Shown in pieces: positions 1 to 6,519 of a stretch of DNA of 11,963 nucleotides. The stretch comes from Caulobacter sp. CCH9-E1 (GTDB taxonomy: Bacteria; Pseudomonadota; Alphaproteobacteria; Caulobacterales; Caulobacteraceae): contig NZ_LSJA01000022.1 in the NCBI RefSeq assembly GCF_001556515.1, forward strand, positions 1 to 11,963, written 5' to 3'. The position numbers were made by a program, and so were the translations under genes. The notes beneath the pieces were generated by a model. That model made no database searches and was not told the DNA's origin. It was given only the letters and a program-made list of their open reading frames with translations. Every line of letters begins with the position of its first letter. Position 1 is the stretch's first letter.

Positions 1-57
1 TTCAACCCCTCATCCGTCAGCTTCGCTGACACCTTCTCCCGCAAGGGGAGAAGGAGA
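1..57. repeat. Intergenic double-hairpin repeat, copy 1 (cut by window edge)
   Basis: Two adjacent hairpins are visible. The first has stem GTCAGC/GCTGAC (16-21 with 25-30, loop TTC). The second has a 9-bp stem CCTTCTCCC/GGGAGAAGG (32-40 with 46-54, loop GCAAG). The stretch 1-54 is nearly identical to 3611-3662, differing mainly by a 2-nt indel near CAACC and in the second loop. It sits directly after the stop of the minus-strand hydrolase, so it may end or stabilise that transcript. There is no T-tract on either side. By analogy with copies 2 and 3, an inverted partner arm may lie just outside the window. Confidence 0.75.
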
Positions 58-64
58 AATCCGC

Positions 65-1291
65 CTACCCCGCCGCCTCGGTCAGGCTGGAATACACCAA
101 CGTCCGCAGCTCCCGCCGGATCGGGTAGGCGCTGGAGGGCATCAGCTGGGTCATGAACACCACCGCCAGGTCCTCGACCGGATCGATCCAGAAGGCGGTC
201 GAGGCCATGCCGCCCCAGAAGTACTCGCCCAGCGAGCCCAGATTCTTGGTGCGCGCCTGATCGACGGTCATGGCGAAGCCGAGGCCAAAGCCCAGCCCCT
301 CGAACACCGCCTCGCTGAACAGGGACTTGGAGAGCTGGGTCAGCTCCTGGCCGCCCGGCAGGTGGTTCATGGTCATCAGCTTGATGGTCTTGGGGCTGAG
401 CAGGCGCGCGCCGTCCAGCTCGCCGCCGTTCAGCAGCATGCGGCAGAAGCGCATGTAGTCGTCGGCCGTCGATACCAGCCCGCCGCCGCCCGACTTCAGG
501 GACGGATCGCTCAGGTAGCGGCTCTTTTCCGGGTCGTCCTGCAGCACCACCTTGCCCGACGGCGTCAGGGCGTAGCAGGCGGTGAAGCGGGCGCGCTGGC
601 TTTCGGGCACGAAGAAGCCGGTGTCGACCATCTTCAGCGGATCGAAGATGCGGGTCTTCAGGAAGACGTCGAACGGCTGGCCCGAGATGGTCTCGACCAG
701 ATAGCCCAGCACGTCGGTGGCGACGGAATAGTTCCAGGACTCGCCCGGCGAGAACTCCAGCGGCACGGTCCCCAGCGCATCGACGAAGGCCTGCAGGCCG
801 CCCTCGCTGTCCACGCCGTCCAGCTTCAGCTTGCGATAGGCGGCGTCGACATTGGTGCGCTGCTGGAAGCCGTAGGTCAGGCCCGCCGTGTGGCGCAGCA
901 GGTCGATCATCCGCATCGGTTCGGTGGCCGGCTTGGTCAGGAAGGCGCCCTGCACGCCGCCGTTGAAGACGCCGAGGTTCCGCCAGGCCGGGATGAAGCG
1001 GTGCACCGGATCGTCCAGCGCCACCAGGCCGTCCTCGACCAGCATCATGAAGGCCACGCTGGTGATCGGCTTGGTCATCGAATAGATGCGGAACAGACTG
1101 TCGGCCTTCAGCGGCTTTCCGCGCTCGACATCCGCATGGCCCAGCACCGACGTGTAGGCCAGCTGGCCGCGCCGCCAGACTTGGGTCAGGGCGCAGGGCA
1201 GTTTTCCGCTGTCGATGTACTTGGATTGGATGAAGCCATCGATGCGCTTCAGGCGCTCGGACGACATTCCCACGGCTTCCGGCGTACTCAA
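65..1291 (-). CDS. Serine hydrolase, class C beta-lactamase / family VIII esterase type (PF00144)
   Basis: Predicted cytosolic serine hydrolase of the beta-lactamase-like superfamily, 408 residues from the chosen start. The nucleophile motif S-M-T-K lies at residues 71-74 (IYSMTKPIT). The second motif is Tyr188 in WNYSVATD, where true class C beta-lactamases have Y-x-N. The third is W-G-G at 359-361 (FWGGMAST), in place of K-T-G. This S-x-x-K / Y-S-x / W-G-G set is the pattern of family VIII carboxylesterases such as EstB, whose length is similar, so an esterase role is likelier than beta-lactam resistance; the substrate is unknown. No signal peptide or membrane segment is visible. Start: a TTG at 1291 is preceded by an excellent Shine-Dalgarno run (AGGGGAGAGAG, about 8 nt upstream) and gives MSTPEAVGMSSERL. 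An in-frame ATG at 1312 and a TTG at 1360 have no such site and would add 7 or 23 residues. The stop lies 5 nt from a hairpin repeat at the window's left edge. The kinase gene is divergent. Confidence 0.88.
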   Translation of the reverse strand: MSTPEAVGMSSERLKRIDGFIQSKYIDSGKLPCALTQVWRRGQLAYTSVLGHADVERGKPLKADSLFRIYSMTKPITSVAFMMLVEDGLVALDDPVHRFIPAWRNLGVFNGGVQGAFLTKPATEPMRMIDLLRHTAGLTYGFQQRTNVDAAYRKLKLDGVDSEGGLQAFVDALGTVPLEFSPGESWNYSVATDVLGYLVETISGQPFDVFLKTRIFDPLKMVDTGFFVPESQRARFTACYALTPSGKVVLQDDPEKSRYLSDPSLKSGGGGLVSTADDYMRFCRMLLNGGELDGARLLSPKTIKLMTMNHLPGGQELTQLSKSLFSEAVFEGLGFGLGFAMTVDQARTKNLGSLGEYFWGGMASTAFWIDPVEDLAVVFMTQLMPSSAYPIRRELRTLVYSSLTEAAG

Positions 1292-1411
1292 GATTCTCTC
1301 TCCCCTGCGCATTGTCTTTTGGCGTCGCCCGAAAAGGGCGAGCGCGACATTCCGTCGCAACCCAAACTTTACCCGCTTGAGCGCATCCTAATTGAAGACG
1401 AGGGAATCAGG
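1292..1411. promoter_or_regulatory. Divergent intergenic region between serine hydrolase and hybrid kinase
   Basis: These 120 bp separate two divergent genes and must hold both promoters if the chosen starts are right. Shine-Dalgarno sites are clear on each side: AGGGGAGAGAG for the minus-strand hydrolase and GAGGGAATCAGG just before the kinase ATG. GANTC sites occur at 1292-1296 and 1404-1408. A somewhat AT-richer patch (about 1359-1395) contains TTGAGC (1377-1382) and CCTAAT (1387-1392). I cannot assign a convincing -35/-10 pair with normal spacing for either gene. Confidence 0.4.
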
Positions 1412-3331
1412 ATGGGCAAGCACTTGGACGCGGGGGCTGCCTCAAGGATCGAAGCGGCGGCCGCCGACTGGTTCTTCCAGAGCAGCCTCGACATGTTCGT
1501 CGTGCTGCACGACCGGACCATCGCCCGCGTCAATCCCGCCTGGACCCAGGCGACCGGCTGGAGCCCCGAGGATTCGCTGGGCCGGCACATCAACGACTTC
1601 TTCCATCTGCACGACACGCCGATCATCGAGGATATCGACCGGATCCTTCAGGCGCGCGGCCAGGCCACCGGCGAGCACCGCCTGGCGCGCAAGGGCGGCG
1701 GCTGGCTGTGGGTGCGCTCGCAGTCCAAGGTGCTGGAGGGCGGCGACCTGCTGATCGTGTTCCAGGACCGCACCGAGGAGCGGGCCCGCAACATCGCCCG
1801 CCAGCAGGCCGAGCGCTCCAACGAGCTCCTGCGCACCGCCACCGGCGTCTATGTCTGGCGCTTCAACGCCCGCAAGGGAATCTACGTCTTCGAGCAGGAC
1901 ATCCCCACGCCCAGCCATCCAGAAGGCGGGATGCGGACCATGTCGATCTCGGAGATGACCCAGTCGATCCATCCCGACGACCGCGACCGCGCCTGGGAGG
2001 CCCTGTCGCGCACCCTGCGCACGGGCGAGCACATCGAGATCGACTACCGCTACCTGGACCCGCCGGCCGACCGCTGGGCGCACATCCACTCGTCCTGGCG
2101 CGGCGTCCGCGGCGCCAGCCCCGAGACCTGGGACGTGATCGGCATCAGCCAGAACGTCACCGAGCTGGTCGAGGCCCGCGACGCGGCCCTGGCCGCCGCC
2201 GACGCCAAGAGCCAGTTCCTGGCCAATATGAGCCACGAGATCCGCACCCCGATGAACGGCGTCTTGGGCGTGCTGCATCTGCTGAAGAAGGAGCGGCTGT
2301 CGGCCGACGGCCGTCGCCTGCTGAACGAGGCGCTGGACTGCGGCGAGATGCTGTCCCAGTTGCTGAACGACATCATCGACGTCTCGCGCATCGAGGCGGG
2401 CAAGCTGGAGCTGGCGCCGGAGCCGACCGAGCCGGCCGAGCTGCTGCGCGGCGTCGCCGAGATGCTGCGCCCTCAGGCCGAGGCCAAGGGGCTCTATCTG
2501 CGGGTGGAAGCCGCCGGGGATCTCGGCTGGGTGGTCACCGACCCCCTGCGCCTGCGCCAGGCCCTGTTCAATCTGCTGGGCAATGCGGTGAAGTTCACCC
2601 TGACCGGCGGGGTCGTCGCGCGGCTGTCGGGTCGCCGCGACGGGGAAAGCCTGCGCCTGCGCTACGAGATCGAGGACACCGGCGTCGGCATCGACCCCGA
2701 GGCGGCCGCCAAGCTGTTCGAACGCTTCCGGCAGGGCGACGGCTCGACGACCCGACGCTTCGGCGGCTCGGGCCTGGGCCTCGTCATCTGCCGGCGCCTG
2801 GCCGAGCTGATGGGCGGCGACGTCGGCTTCGACAGCACGTCGGGCCAGGGCTCGACCTTCTGGATCGAGATCGAGGCCGAGGCCAGCGCGGCGCCGGTCG
2901 AGGCCCATGACGATGACGACGACACGCCGCTGTTCGCCGGCCTGCGGGTGCTGCTGGTCGAGGACAACGCCACCAACCGCCTGATCGCCGGCCGCATGCT
3001 GGAGGCGCTGGGCGCGCAGGTCAGCCTGGCCGAGGACGGCGTCCAGGGCGTGGCCATGGCCCGCGAGGGCTTCGACCTGATCCTGATGGACATCCAGATG
3101 CCGGGCATGGACGGCGTCGAGGCCACGCAGCGCATCCGCGCCCTGCCCGCCCCGATCGGAACCGCCCCGATCCTGGCCATGACCGCCAACGCCATGGCCC
3201 ACCAGCAGGCCGGCTATGTCGCCGCCGGCATGGACGGCGCGATCGCCAAGCCGCTCTCCCCCGCCGCCCTGGCCCGCGCCATCATCCAGGTGCTGACCAG
3301 CGACAGGACGGGAACGCTGAAGGCGTCGTAG
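1412..3331 (+). CDS. Soluble PAS-PAS hybrid sensor histidine kinase / response regulator
   Basis: Hybrid two-component kinase of 639 residues. Two PAS sensor domains (about 18-125 and 137-253) lead into a HisKA dimerisation domain with the H-box SHEIRTPMNG (phospho-accepting His275). The HATPase_c domain follows with the N-box (N387, N391), G1 box DTGVGI (422-427), F-box FERFRQGD (436-443) and G2 box GGSGLGL (451-457). An Asp-rich linker (HDDDDDT, 499-505) precedes a C-terminal receiver domain with acidic residues E517/D518, phosphorylation site D560 (LMDIQMPGMDG), T591 and K613 (AKP). All catalytic residues are present. No membrane segment or signal peptide is seen, so it should sense a cytosolic cue through its PAS domains; the ligand is unknown. 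No HPt or output domain is attached, so phosphate presumably passes to a separate phosphotransfer protein, as is common in this class. Start: ATG 1412 with GAGGGAATCAGG just upstream. The frame stays open further upstream only because it is antisense to the hydrolase. No partner regulator gene is adjacent. Confidence 0.95.
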   Translation: MGKHLDAGAASRIEAAAADWFFQSSLDMFVVLHDRTIARVNPAWTQATGWSPEDSLGRHINDFFHLHDTPIIEDIDRILQARGQATGEHRLARKGGGWLWVRSQSKVLEGGDLLIVFQDRTEERARNIARQQAERSNELLRTATGVYVWRFNARKGIYVFEQDIPTPSHPEGGMRTMSISEMTQSIHPDDRDRAWEALSRTLRTGEHIEIDYRYLDPPADRWAHIHSSWRGVRGASPETWDVIGISQNVTELVEARDAALAAADAKSQFLANMSHEIRTPMNGVLGVLHLLKKERLSADGRRLLNEALDCGEMLSQLLNDIIDVSRIEAGKLELAPEPTEPAELLRGVAEMLRPQAEAKGLYLRVEAAGDLGWVVTDPLRLRQALFNLLGNAVKFTLTGGVVARLSGRRDGESLRLRYEIEDTGVGIDPEAAAKLFERFRQGDGSTTRRFGGSGLGLVICRRLAELMGGDVGFDSTSGQGSTFWIEIEAEASAAPVEAHDDDDDTPLFAGLRVLLVEDNATNRLIAGRMLEALGAQVSLAEDGVQGVAMAREGFDLILMDIQMPGMDGVEATQRIRALPAPIGTAPILAMTANAMAHQQAGYVAAGMDGAIAKPLSPAALARAIIQVLTSDRTGTLKAS

Positions 3332-3359
3332 GGGCGGTCCGAGAAGCCCTCCAGATAGA

Positions 3360-3490
3360 CCGACCTCCCCGGCGAATGCCGGGGCCCAGTTTCATCCGGA
3401 GCGGCTGGGGATGACGCGACATGGCTCTGGACTATACGGCCGGGCGTCAATGGGTTCGATCTGGATCCCGGCATTCGCCGGGAAGGTCGG
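3360..3490. repeat. REP-like hairpin pair in inverted orientation (REPIN-like)
   Basis: A 25-nt unit at 3360-3384 recurs in inverted orientation at 3466-3490 with two mismatches. Each unit is itself a hairpin around the core CCCGGC-GAAT-GCCGGG; the left copy has a 7-bp all-GC stem at 3367-3384. Two palindromic units facing each other across about 80 nt is the layout of a REPIN-type element. The left hairpin starts some 30 nt after the kinase stop and could act as its terminator, although no T-tract follows it. Identity as a mobile REP-type family is inferred; only the repeat structure is seen. Confidence 0.7.
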
Positions 3491-3531
3491 GTTTTAGGCC
3501 GAGGACTGGGATCGACCCTGAGGGGACCTAT

Positions 3532-3665
3532 TTCCCTCTCCCCCTGCGGGAGAGGGTGGCCGCCGAAGGCGGTCGGGTGAGGGGGCGCGCTCCGCTATCC
3601 CGACACGTCTTTCAACCTCATCCGTCAGCTTCGCTGACACCTTCTCCCGCGGGGGGAGAAGGAAA
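3532..3665. repeat. Intergenic double-hairpin repeat, copy 2 (inverted pair)
   Basis: The left arm, 3532-3585, contains the stem CCCTCTCCC/GGGAGAGGG and a second short hairpin around GCCGCCGAAGGCGGT. The right arm, 3611-3665, is its counterpart in inverse orientation, with stems GTCAGC/GCTGAC (3624-3629 with 3633-3638) and CCTTCTCCC/GGGAGAAGG (3640-3648 with 3654-3662). The right arm is nearly identical to the repeat at positions 1-54. A 25-nt spacer separates the arms. Transcribed through, the whole element could fold into a long imperfect stem. Confidence 0.75.
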
Positions 3666-3856
3666 CCCGAGTCTCCTAATCCCCCATCACGCCCCCTCAG
3701 CATATCCGCCTAGGACGCCGCTGACGGATTTTGTGCGGAACGGTCGGATGATCAGCCCCCCGCCAGCACCCCCTGAAACATTCCTGACAAACCCCGACGC
3801 TAGGGGAGGCGATTGTCCCTCTACGGAAGGGATGGTCTTTCGGGCCGCGCCTCGGA

Positions 3857-3870
3857 CGCCTAGATAGGCG
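3857..3870. promoter_or_regulatory. Palindrome upstream of the TetR-type gene, candidate operator
   Basis: CGCCTA-GA-TAGGCG is a perfect 6+6 inverted repeat with a 2-bp centre, ending 51 nt before the chosen ATG. It is nested in a second inverted pair, CGGACG (3853-3858) and CGTCCG (3874-3879). TetR-family proteins typically bind such palindromes near their own promoters, so autoregulation is plausible. CGCCTAG also occurs once further upstream (3707-3713). Binding is inferred, not shown. Confidence 0.4.
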
Positions 3871-3921
3871 AAACGTCCGATCGCGCCGGCTCCTGGCCCG
3901 CGCGTTTTTGGGGTGAGTTCG

Positions 3922-5163
3922 ATGGACGATGGTCGGATCGGCGGAGCGGCGACGGCGCGCTACGCCCGCAAGAAGGAGACGATCCTGGCGGCGGCCACGG
4001 CGATCCTGAACCGCCAGGGCGTGCGCGGCATGACCCTGGCCGACGTCGCCGCCCAGGTGGGCCTCAACACCACCAGCGTCACCTACTACTACCGCAAGAA
4101 GGACGATCTGGCGGCGGCCTGCTTCATGCGCGGCCTGGAGCGCCTGGAGGCCATGGTCGAGGAGGCCGCCGCGCAAGGCTCGCCCGCCGACCGCATCGTC
4201 AAGTTCATCGAGCTCTATCTCGACCTGCACCGGAGCGTGCGGCTGGGCGAGGCCACGCCCCTGACCAGCTTCGCCGAGGTCAAGGCGCTGAAGGAGCCCC
4301 TGCGCGGCTCGGTGGTCGAGGCGTTCAACAACCTGTTCCGGCGCGTGCGGAGCTTCTTCGACGATCCGTCCCTGGCCCATCTGGACAAGCGCCAGCGCAA
4401 CGCCCGCGCCCACCTCCTGATGGAGCAGGTCTTCTGGTCGGGCCGGTGGCTGCGCCGCTACGACGTCGAGGACTATGGCCGGGTGCGCGACCGGATGGGC
4501 GACATCCTGCTGAACGGCCTGCCGGCCGCCGGTCGAGCCTGGGCGCCGCGTCCCCTGCCCGACCCGACCCCGACGTCTCTCGACGGCCTGGAGTGGCGCG
4601 AGACCTTCCTGGTCGCCGCCACCCGCCTGATCAACCAGCGCGGCTATCGCGGCGCCTCGGTCGAGGAGATCTCGGCGGCGCTGAACGTGACCAAGGGCTC
4701 GTTCTACCACCACCACGACGACAAGGACGCCCTGGTCGCCGAGTGCTTCGAGCGCACCTTCACCGTCACCCGCCGCTCGCAGCTGGACGCCAGAGAACTC
4801 GGAAAAGGGGCCCTCGGCGCCGATTGCTGGACCCAGCTGGTTTCGACCGCCGCCGGACTGACCAGCTACCAGCTGTCGGAGCACGGGCCGCTGCTGCGCG
4901 CCTCGTCGCTGGGCGCCCTGCCCGAACCCCTGCGCGGCGACATGGCCGACGGCTACATGCGCGGCTGGCAGCGCTTCGCCTCGATCATCTCCGACGGGAT
5001 CGCCGACGGCTCGATCCGACCGATCGACCCCAGTATCGCCGCCCACATGATCAACTCGATGCTGAACGCGGCCGCCTCGCTGCCGACCTGGGTTCCCGGC
5101 CTGAACGGCGAGGAAGCCGCCGAGCTGTTCGCCCGGCCGCTGCTGACCGGGGTGTTGGGGTAG
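3922..5163 (+). CDS. Double (tandem) TetR/AcrR-family transcriptional regulator
   Basis: A 413-residue protein, about twice the usual 190-220 residues of a TetR repressor, because it carries two complete TetR repeats. The first DNA-binding domain spans about 16-68, with helix-turn-helix TLADVAAQVGLNTTSVTYYY. The second spans about 226-276, with helix-turn-helix SVEEISAALNVTKGSFYHHH. Each is followed by its own alpha-helical ligand/dimerisation domain (about 69-200 and 277-413), joined by a Pro-rich linker (209-219). Both DNA-binding domains keep the G-x-(S/V)-x-Y-Y/H-Y/H-(x)-K-D/K-x-x-L pattern, so both look functional. A single chain could act as a built-in dimer or bind two half-sites of different sequence. 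Ligand and target genes are unknown; autoregulation through the palindrome at 3857-3870 is a guess. Start: ATG 3922 has GGGGTGAG five nt upstream; an in-frame GTG at 3913 would add three residues. A hairpin repeat begins 4 nt after the stop. Confidence 0.9.
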   Translation: MDDGRIGGAATARYARKKETILAAATAILNRQGVRGMTLADVAAQVGLNTTSVTYYYRKKDDLAAACFMRGLERLEAMVEEAAAQGSPADRIVKFIELYLDLHRSVRLGEATPLTSFAEVKALKEPLRGSVVEAFNNLFRRVRSFFDDPSLAHLDKRQRNARAHLLMEQVFWSGRWLRRYDVEDYGRVRDRMGDILLNGLPAAGRAWAPRPLPDPTPTSLDGLEWRETFLVAATRLINQRGYRGASVEEISAALNVTKGSFYHHHDDKDALVAECFERTFTVTRRSQLDARELGKGALGADCWTQLVSTAAGLTSYQLSEHGPLLRASSLGALPEPLRGDMADGYMRGWQRFASIISDGIADGSIRPIDPSIAAHMINSMLNAAASLPTWVPGLNGEEAAELFARPLLTGVLG

Positions 5164-5167
5164 GTTG

Positions 5168-5290
5168 CTTCTCCCCTTGCGGGAGAAGGTGGCCCGAAGG
5201 CCGGATGAGGGGTCGGAAGGCGGCTCCGCTCGTGCCCCCCCTCACCCGTCCGCCTGACGGCGGCCACCCTCTCCCGCAAGGGGAGAGGGG
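5168..5290. repeat. Intergenic double-hairpin repeat, copy 3 (inverted pair), at the 3' end of the TetR gene
   Basis: The left arm, 5168-5212, has the stem CTTCTCCCC/GGGAGAAG around TTGC and a small hairpin GGCC-CGAA-GGCC. The right arm, 5235-5290, has the inverse layout, with CCGCC-TGAC-GGCGG and CCCTCTCCC/GGGAGAGGG around GCAAG. It is a diverged member of the family seen at 1-57 and 3532-3665. The element starts 4 nt after the TetR-gene stop, so it probably forms the 3' end of that transcript. Confidence 0.75.
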
Positions 5291-5307
5291 CAAAGTGTTG
5301 CGACACA

Positions 5308-5372
5308 TTAACCATAACCTAGGTCGCGTCGCCCTCGCCTGATACGCTCAAGGCACTGATTCGCCTTGAGTC
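5308..5372 (+). promoter_or_regulatory. Putative cell-cycle control region: CtrA-type half-site and paired GANTC sites
   Basis: TTAACCAT at 5308-5315 matches the CtrA half-site known from Caulobacter; the partner position (CTAG after a 7-nt spacer) is only a partial match to TTAA. GTCGCG at 5323-5328 resembles a SciP-type box. Two GANTC sites, GATTC at 5358-5362 and GAGTC at 5368-5372, lie exactly 10 bp apart just before the ATG at 5380; GANTC is the CcrM methylation site read by GcrA. Single sites of these kinds occur by chance. The cluster directly before an unknown gene suggests, but does not prove, cell-cycle control. No strong -35/-10 pair could be assigned. Confidence 0.4.
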
Positions 5373-5379
5373 TCGCCGC

Positions 5380-6495
5380 ATGACGACGATCAATCCGTAC
5401 TCGTCGACCTACGCGCCTGGCCTGACCGCCGGCCAGACGGCGACGCAGCGCGCCAACCAGGCGACCGGCTACGGCCAGACCCGCGATCAGAGCCCGACGA
5501 TCAACACCCCGGCGGTGAACGTCACCCTGTCGGCGGCCGCCCAGGCGGCGCTGAGAGCCCAGACCGACTCCCGCGCGACCGAGGGGGTGGTCGCCGAGGC
5601 CAAGGCCCAGATCGCCGCGCTGCTGAAGGCGGCCAAGACCGCCAGCGCGCTGAAGGACGGCGACCCGACGATCGACGTCTCGGGCCTGGACCGCCGCACG
5701 CTCTACGCCGTGGCCAGCAACCAGGGCGGCGGCTTCCCGATCGAGCAGCAGGTGGTCGCGTCGCTGGCGCTGAAGGCCAAGAGCGACCAGGCCCTGGCCG
5801 CCCCCGCCGCCCAGGCGCGGCTGACCGGCGACTACGCCGCCCTCTACCAGACCGCCATCGACCAGATGGACGCCGCCGGCCCCGAGGAGAAGGCCTCGGC
5901 CGCCTGGAGCCGCGACCGCGCGGCCCTGGTCGAGGCCCGCGGCCAGGCCATCGCCCGCCCGGGCCTGGCGCCCGTCGGCGTCCAGAACGACACCGTCGCG
6001 GCCTATATGCACGAGGCGGGCGGCGTCGTGGCCGGCGCCAAGACCCGCGACTTCGGCAAGGTCGCGACCGATGTCCGCGCCGCGCTCGACAAGCAGTATT
6101 CGCTGGCGGTGCATCCAGACGCGGCCAAGAGCCCCGACAGCGGCGACATCGACTTCCGTCGCTTCGACGACCGCTCGCTGGCCGCGGTGGCCCTGAACCA
6201 GGACGGCCAGTTCTCGGCTCACGAGACCCGCATGGCCCAGATCGAGGTCCGCTCGCGCGACAGCGCCGCGATCAAGGCCAGCTACCAGTCGACCAGCGCC
6301 GACGAGGGCGGCTTCGGCAAGGCGATGATCACCCGCTACGCCGGCATGACCGCCGAGGAGCGCCAGGCCTCCGGCTGGACGCCGCAGACCTACAGCAAGA
6401 TGGTCGAGCTCCAGGCCTCGCGCGACAAGCTGGGCCGGATGTTCAACGCGGATGGCTCCATGGCGGGACCGCCGAGCTTGTTGGATTATCTGTAG
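5380..6495 (+). CDS. Hypothetical protein with internal duplication, unknown function
   Basis: A 371-residue protein that I cannot assign to a named family. The N-terminal about 65 residues are polar and low in complexity, with VNVTLSAAAQAAL at 47-59. This resembles the [VI]-[TS]-[LI]-S-x-x-A segment found in some flagellar and secreted proteins, but that is a weak hint. The rest is a tandem duplication. Unit 1 (about 68-178) and unit 2 (about 221-333) share, in order, an Ala-rich helix, the segment DRRTLYAVASNQGGGF versus DDRSLAAVALNQDGQF, and the end PEEKASAAW versus AEERQASGW. No signal peptide, membrane segment or Cys is seen; the protein should be soluble and largely helical. Start: ATG 5380, codon use strongly G/C at third positions from there on. 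No clear Shine-Dalgarno site precedes it. It stands alone between the repeat region and parD, with a possible CtrA/GANTC control region upstream. Confidence 0.85.
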   Translation: MTTINPYSSTYAPGLTAGQTATQRANQATGYGQTRDQSPTINTPAVNVTLSAAAQAALRAQTDSRATEGVVAEAKAQIAALLKAAKTASALKDGDPTIDVSGLDRRTLYAVASNQGGGFPIEQQVVASLALKAKSDQALAAPAAQARLTGDYAALYQTAIDQMDAAGPEEKASAAWSRDRAALVEARGQAIARPGLAPVGVQNDTVAAYMHEAGGVVAGAKTRDFGKVATDVRAALDKQYSLAVHPDAAKSPDSGDIDFRRFDDRSLAAVALNQDGQFSAHETRMAQIEVRSRDSAAIKASYQSTSADEGGFGKAMITRYAGMTAEERQASGWTPQTYSKMVELQASRDKLGRMFNADGSMAGPPSLLDYL

Positions 6496-6519
6496 GTAGC
6501 CCCGCGGGCCTCGCCTGCC

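Larger units (their letters stand above)
3332..3912. other. Gene-free 580-bp gap: two repeat families plus upstream region of the TetR gene
   Basis: No credible gene is seen here. The left part (3360-3490) holds a pair of GC-rich hairpin repeats in inverted orientation. The middle (3532-3665) holds a pair of double-hairpin repeats of the same family as copies at the window start and at 5168-5290. The right part (about 3670-3912) is unique sequence running into the TetR-family gene and carries a palindrome at 3857-3870, a candidate operator. Open frames across this gap give low-complexity, Pro/Arg-rich translations of repeat sequence and are not counted as genes. Confidence 0.7.

Noticed and set aside
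65..1360. Serine hydrolase as a beta-lactam resistance enzyme
   Set aside because: The Y-x-N and K-T-G motifs of class C enzymes are replaced by Y-S-V and W-G-G, and there is no export signal.
362..1411. Upstream extension of the kinase frame (open from 362)
   Set aside because: It is antisense to the well-supported serine hydrolase, has His/Gln/Arg-rich low-complexity translation, and the kinase has a good start with a ribosome site at 1412.
1708..2910. 400-codon open frame on the plus strand
   Set aside because: Out-of-frame shadow of the kinase; Arg/Pro/Gly-rich without any motif.
1442..3202. 586-codon open frame on the minus strand
   Set aside because: Antisense to the hybrid kinase; a by-product of high GC at third positions, with no domain in the Asp/Gln/Gly/Arg-rich translation.
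3421..3867. 148-codon open frame in the gene-free gap
   Set aside because: It runs through both hairpin-repeat families; the translation is Pro/Arg-rich repeat sequence and its end lies in the candidate operator.
3697..5046. 449-codon open frame on the minus strand
   Set aside because: Antisense to the double TetR gene, low-complexity translation, no credible start signal.
3922..5163. Double TetR protein as the repressor of the RND operon
   Set aside because: The operon starts 2.9 kb away with four other genes between, and the candidate palindrome CGCCTAGATAGGCG is not found in 7797-8044.
3532..5290. CRISPR-like array from the repeated CCTTCTCCC units
   Set aside because: The units are hairpin pairs at gene ends with irregular spacing, no uniform spacers and no cas genes.
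4446..5342. 298-codon open frame on the plus strand
   Set aside because: Shadow of the TetR gene that continues into the hairpin repeat.
5308..6222. 304-codon open frame on the minus strand
   Set aside because: Antisense to the duplicated unknown protein; Gly/Arg/Val-rich shadow of its codon pattern.
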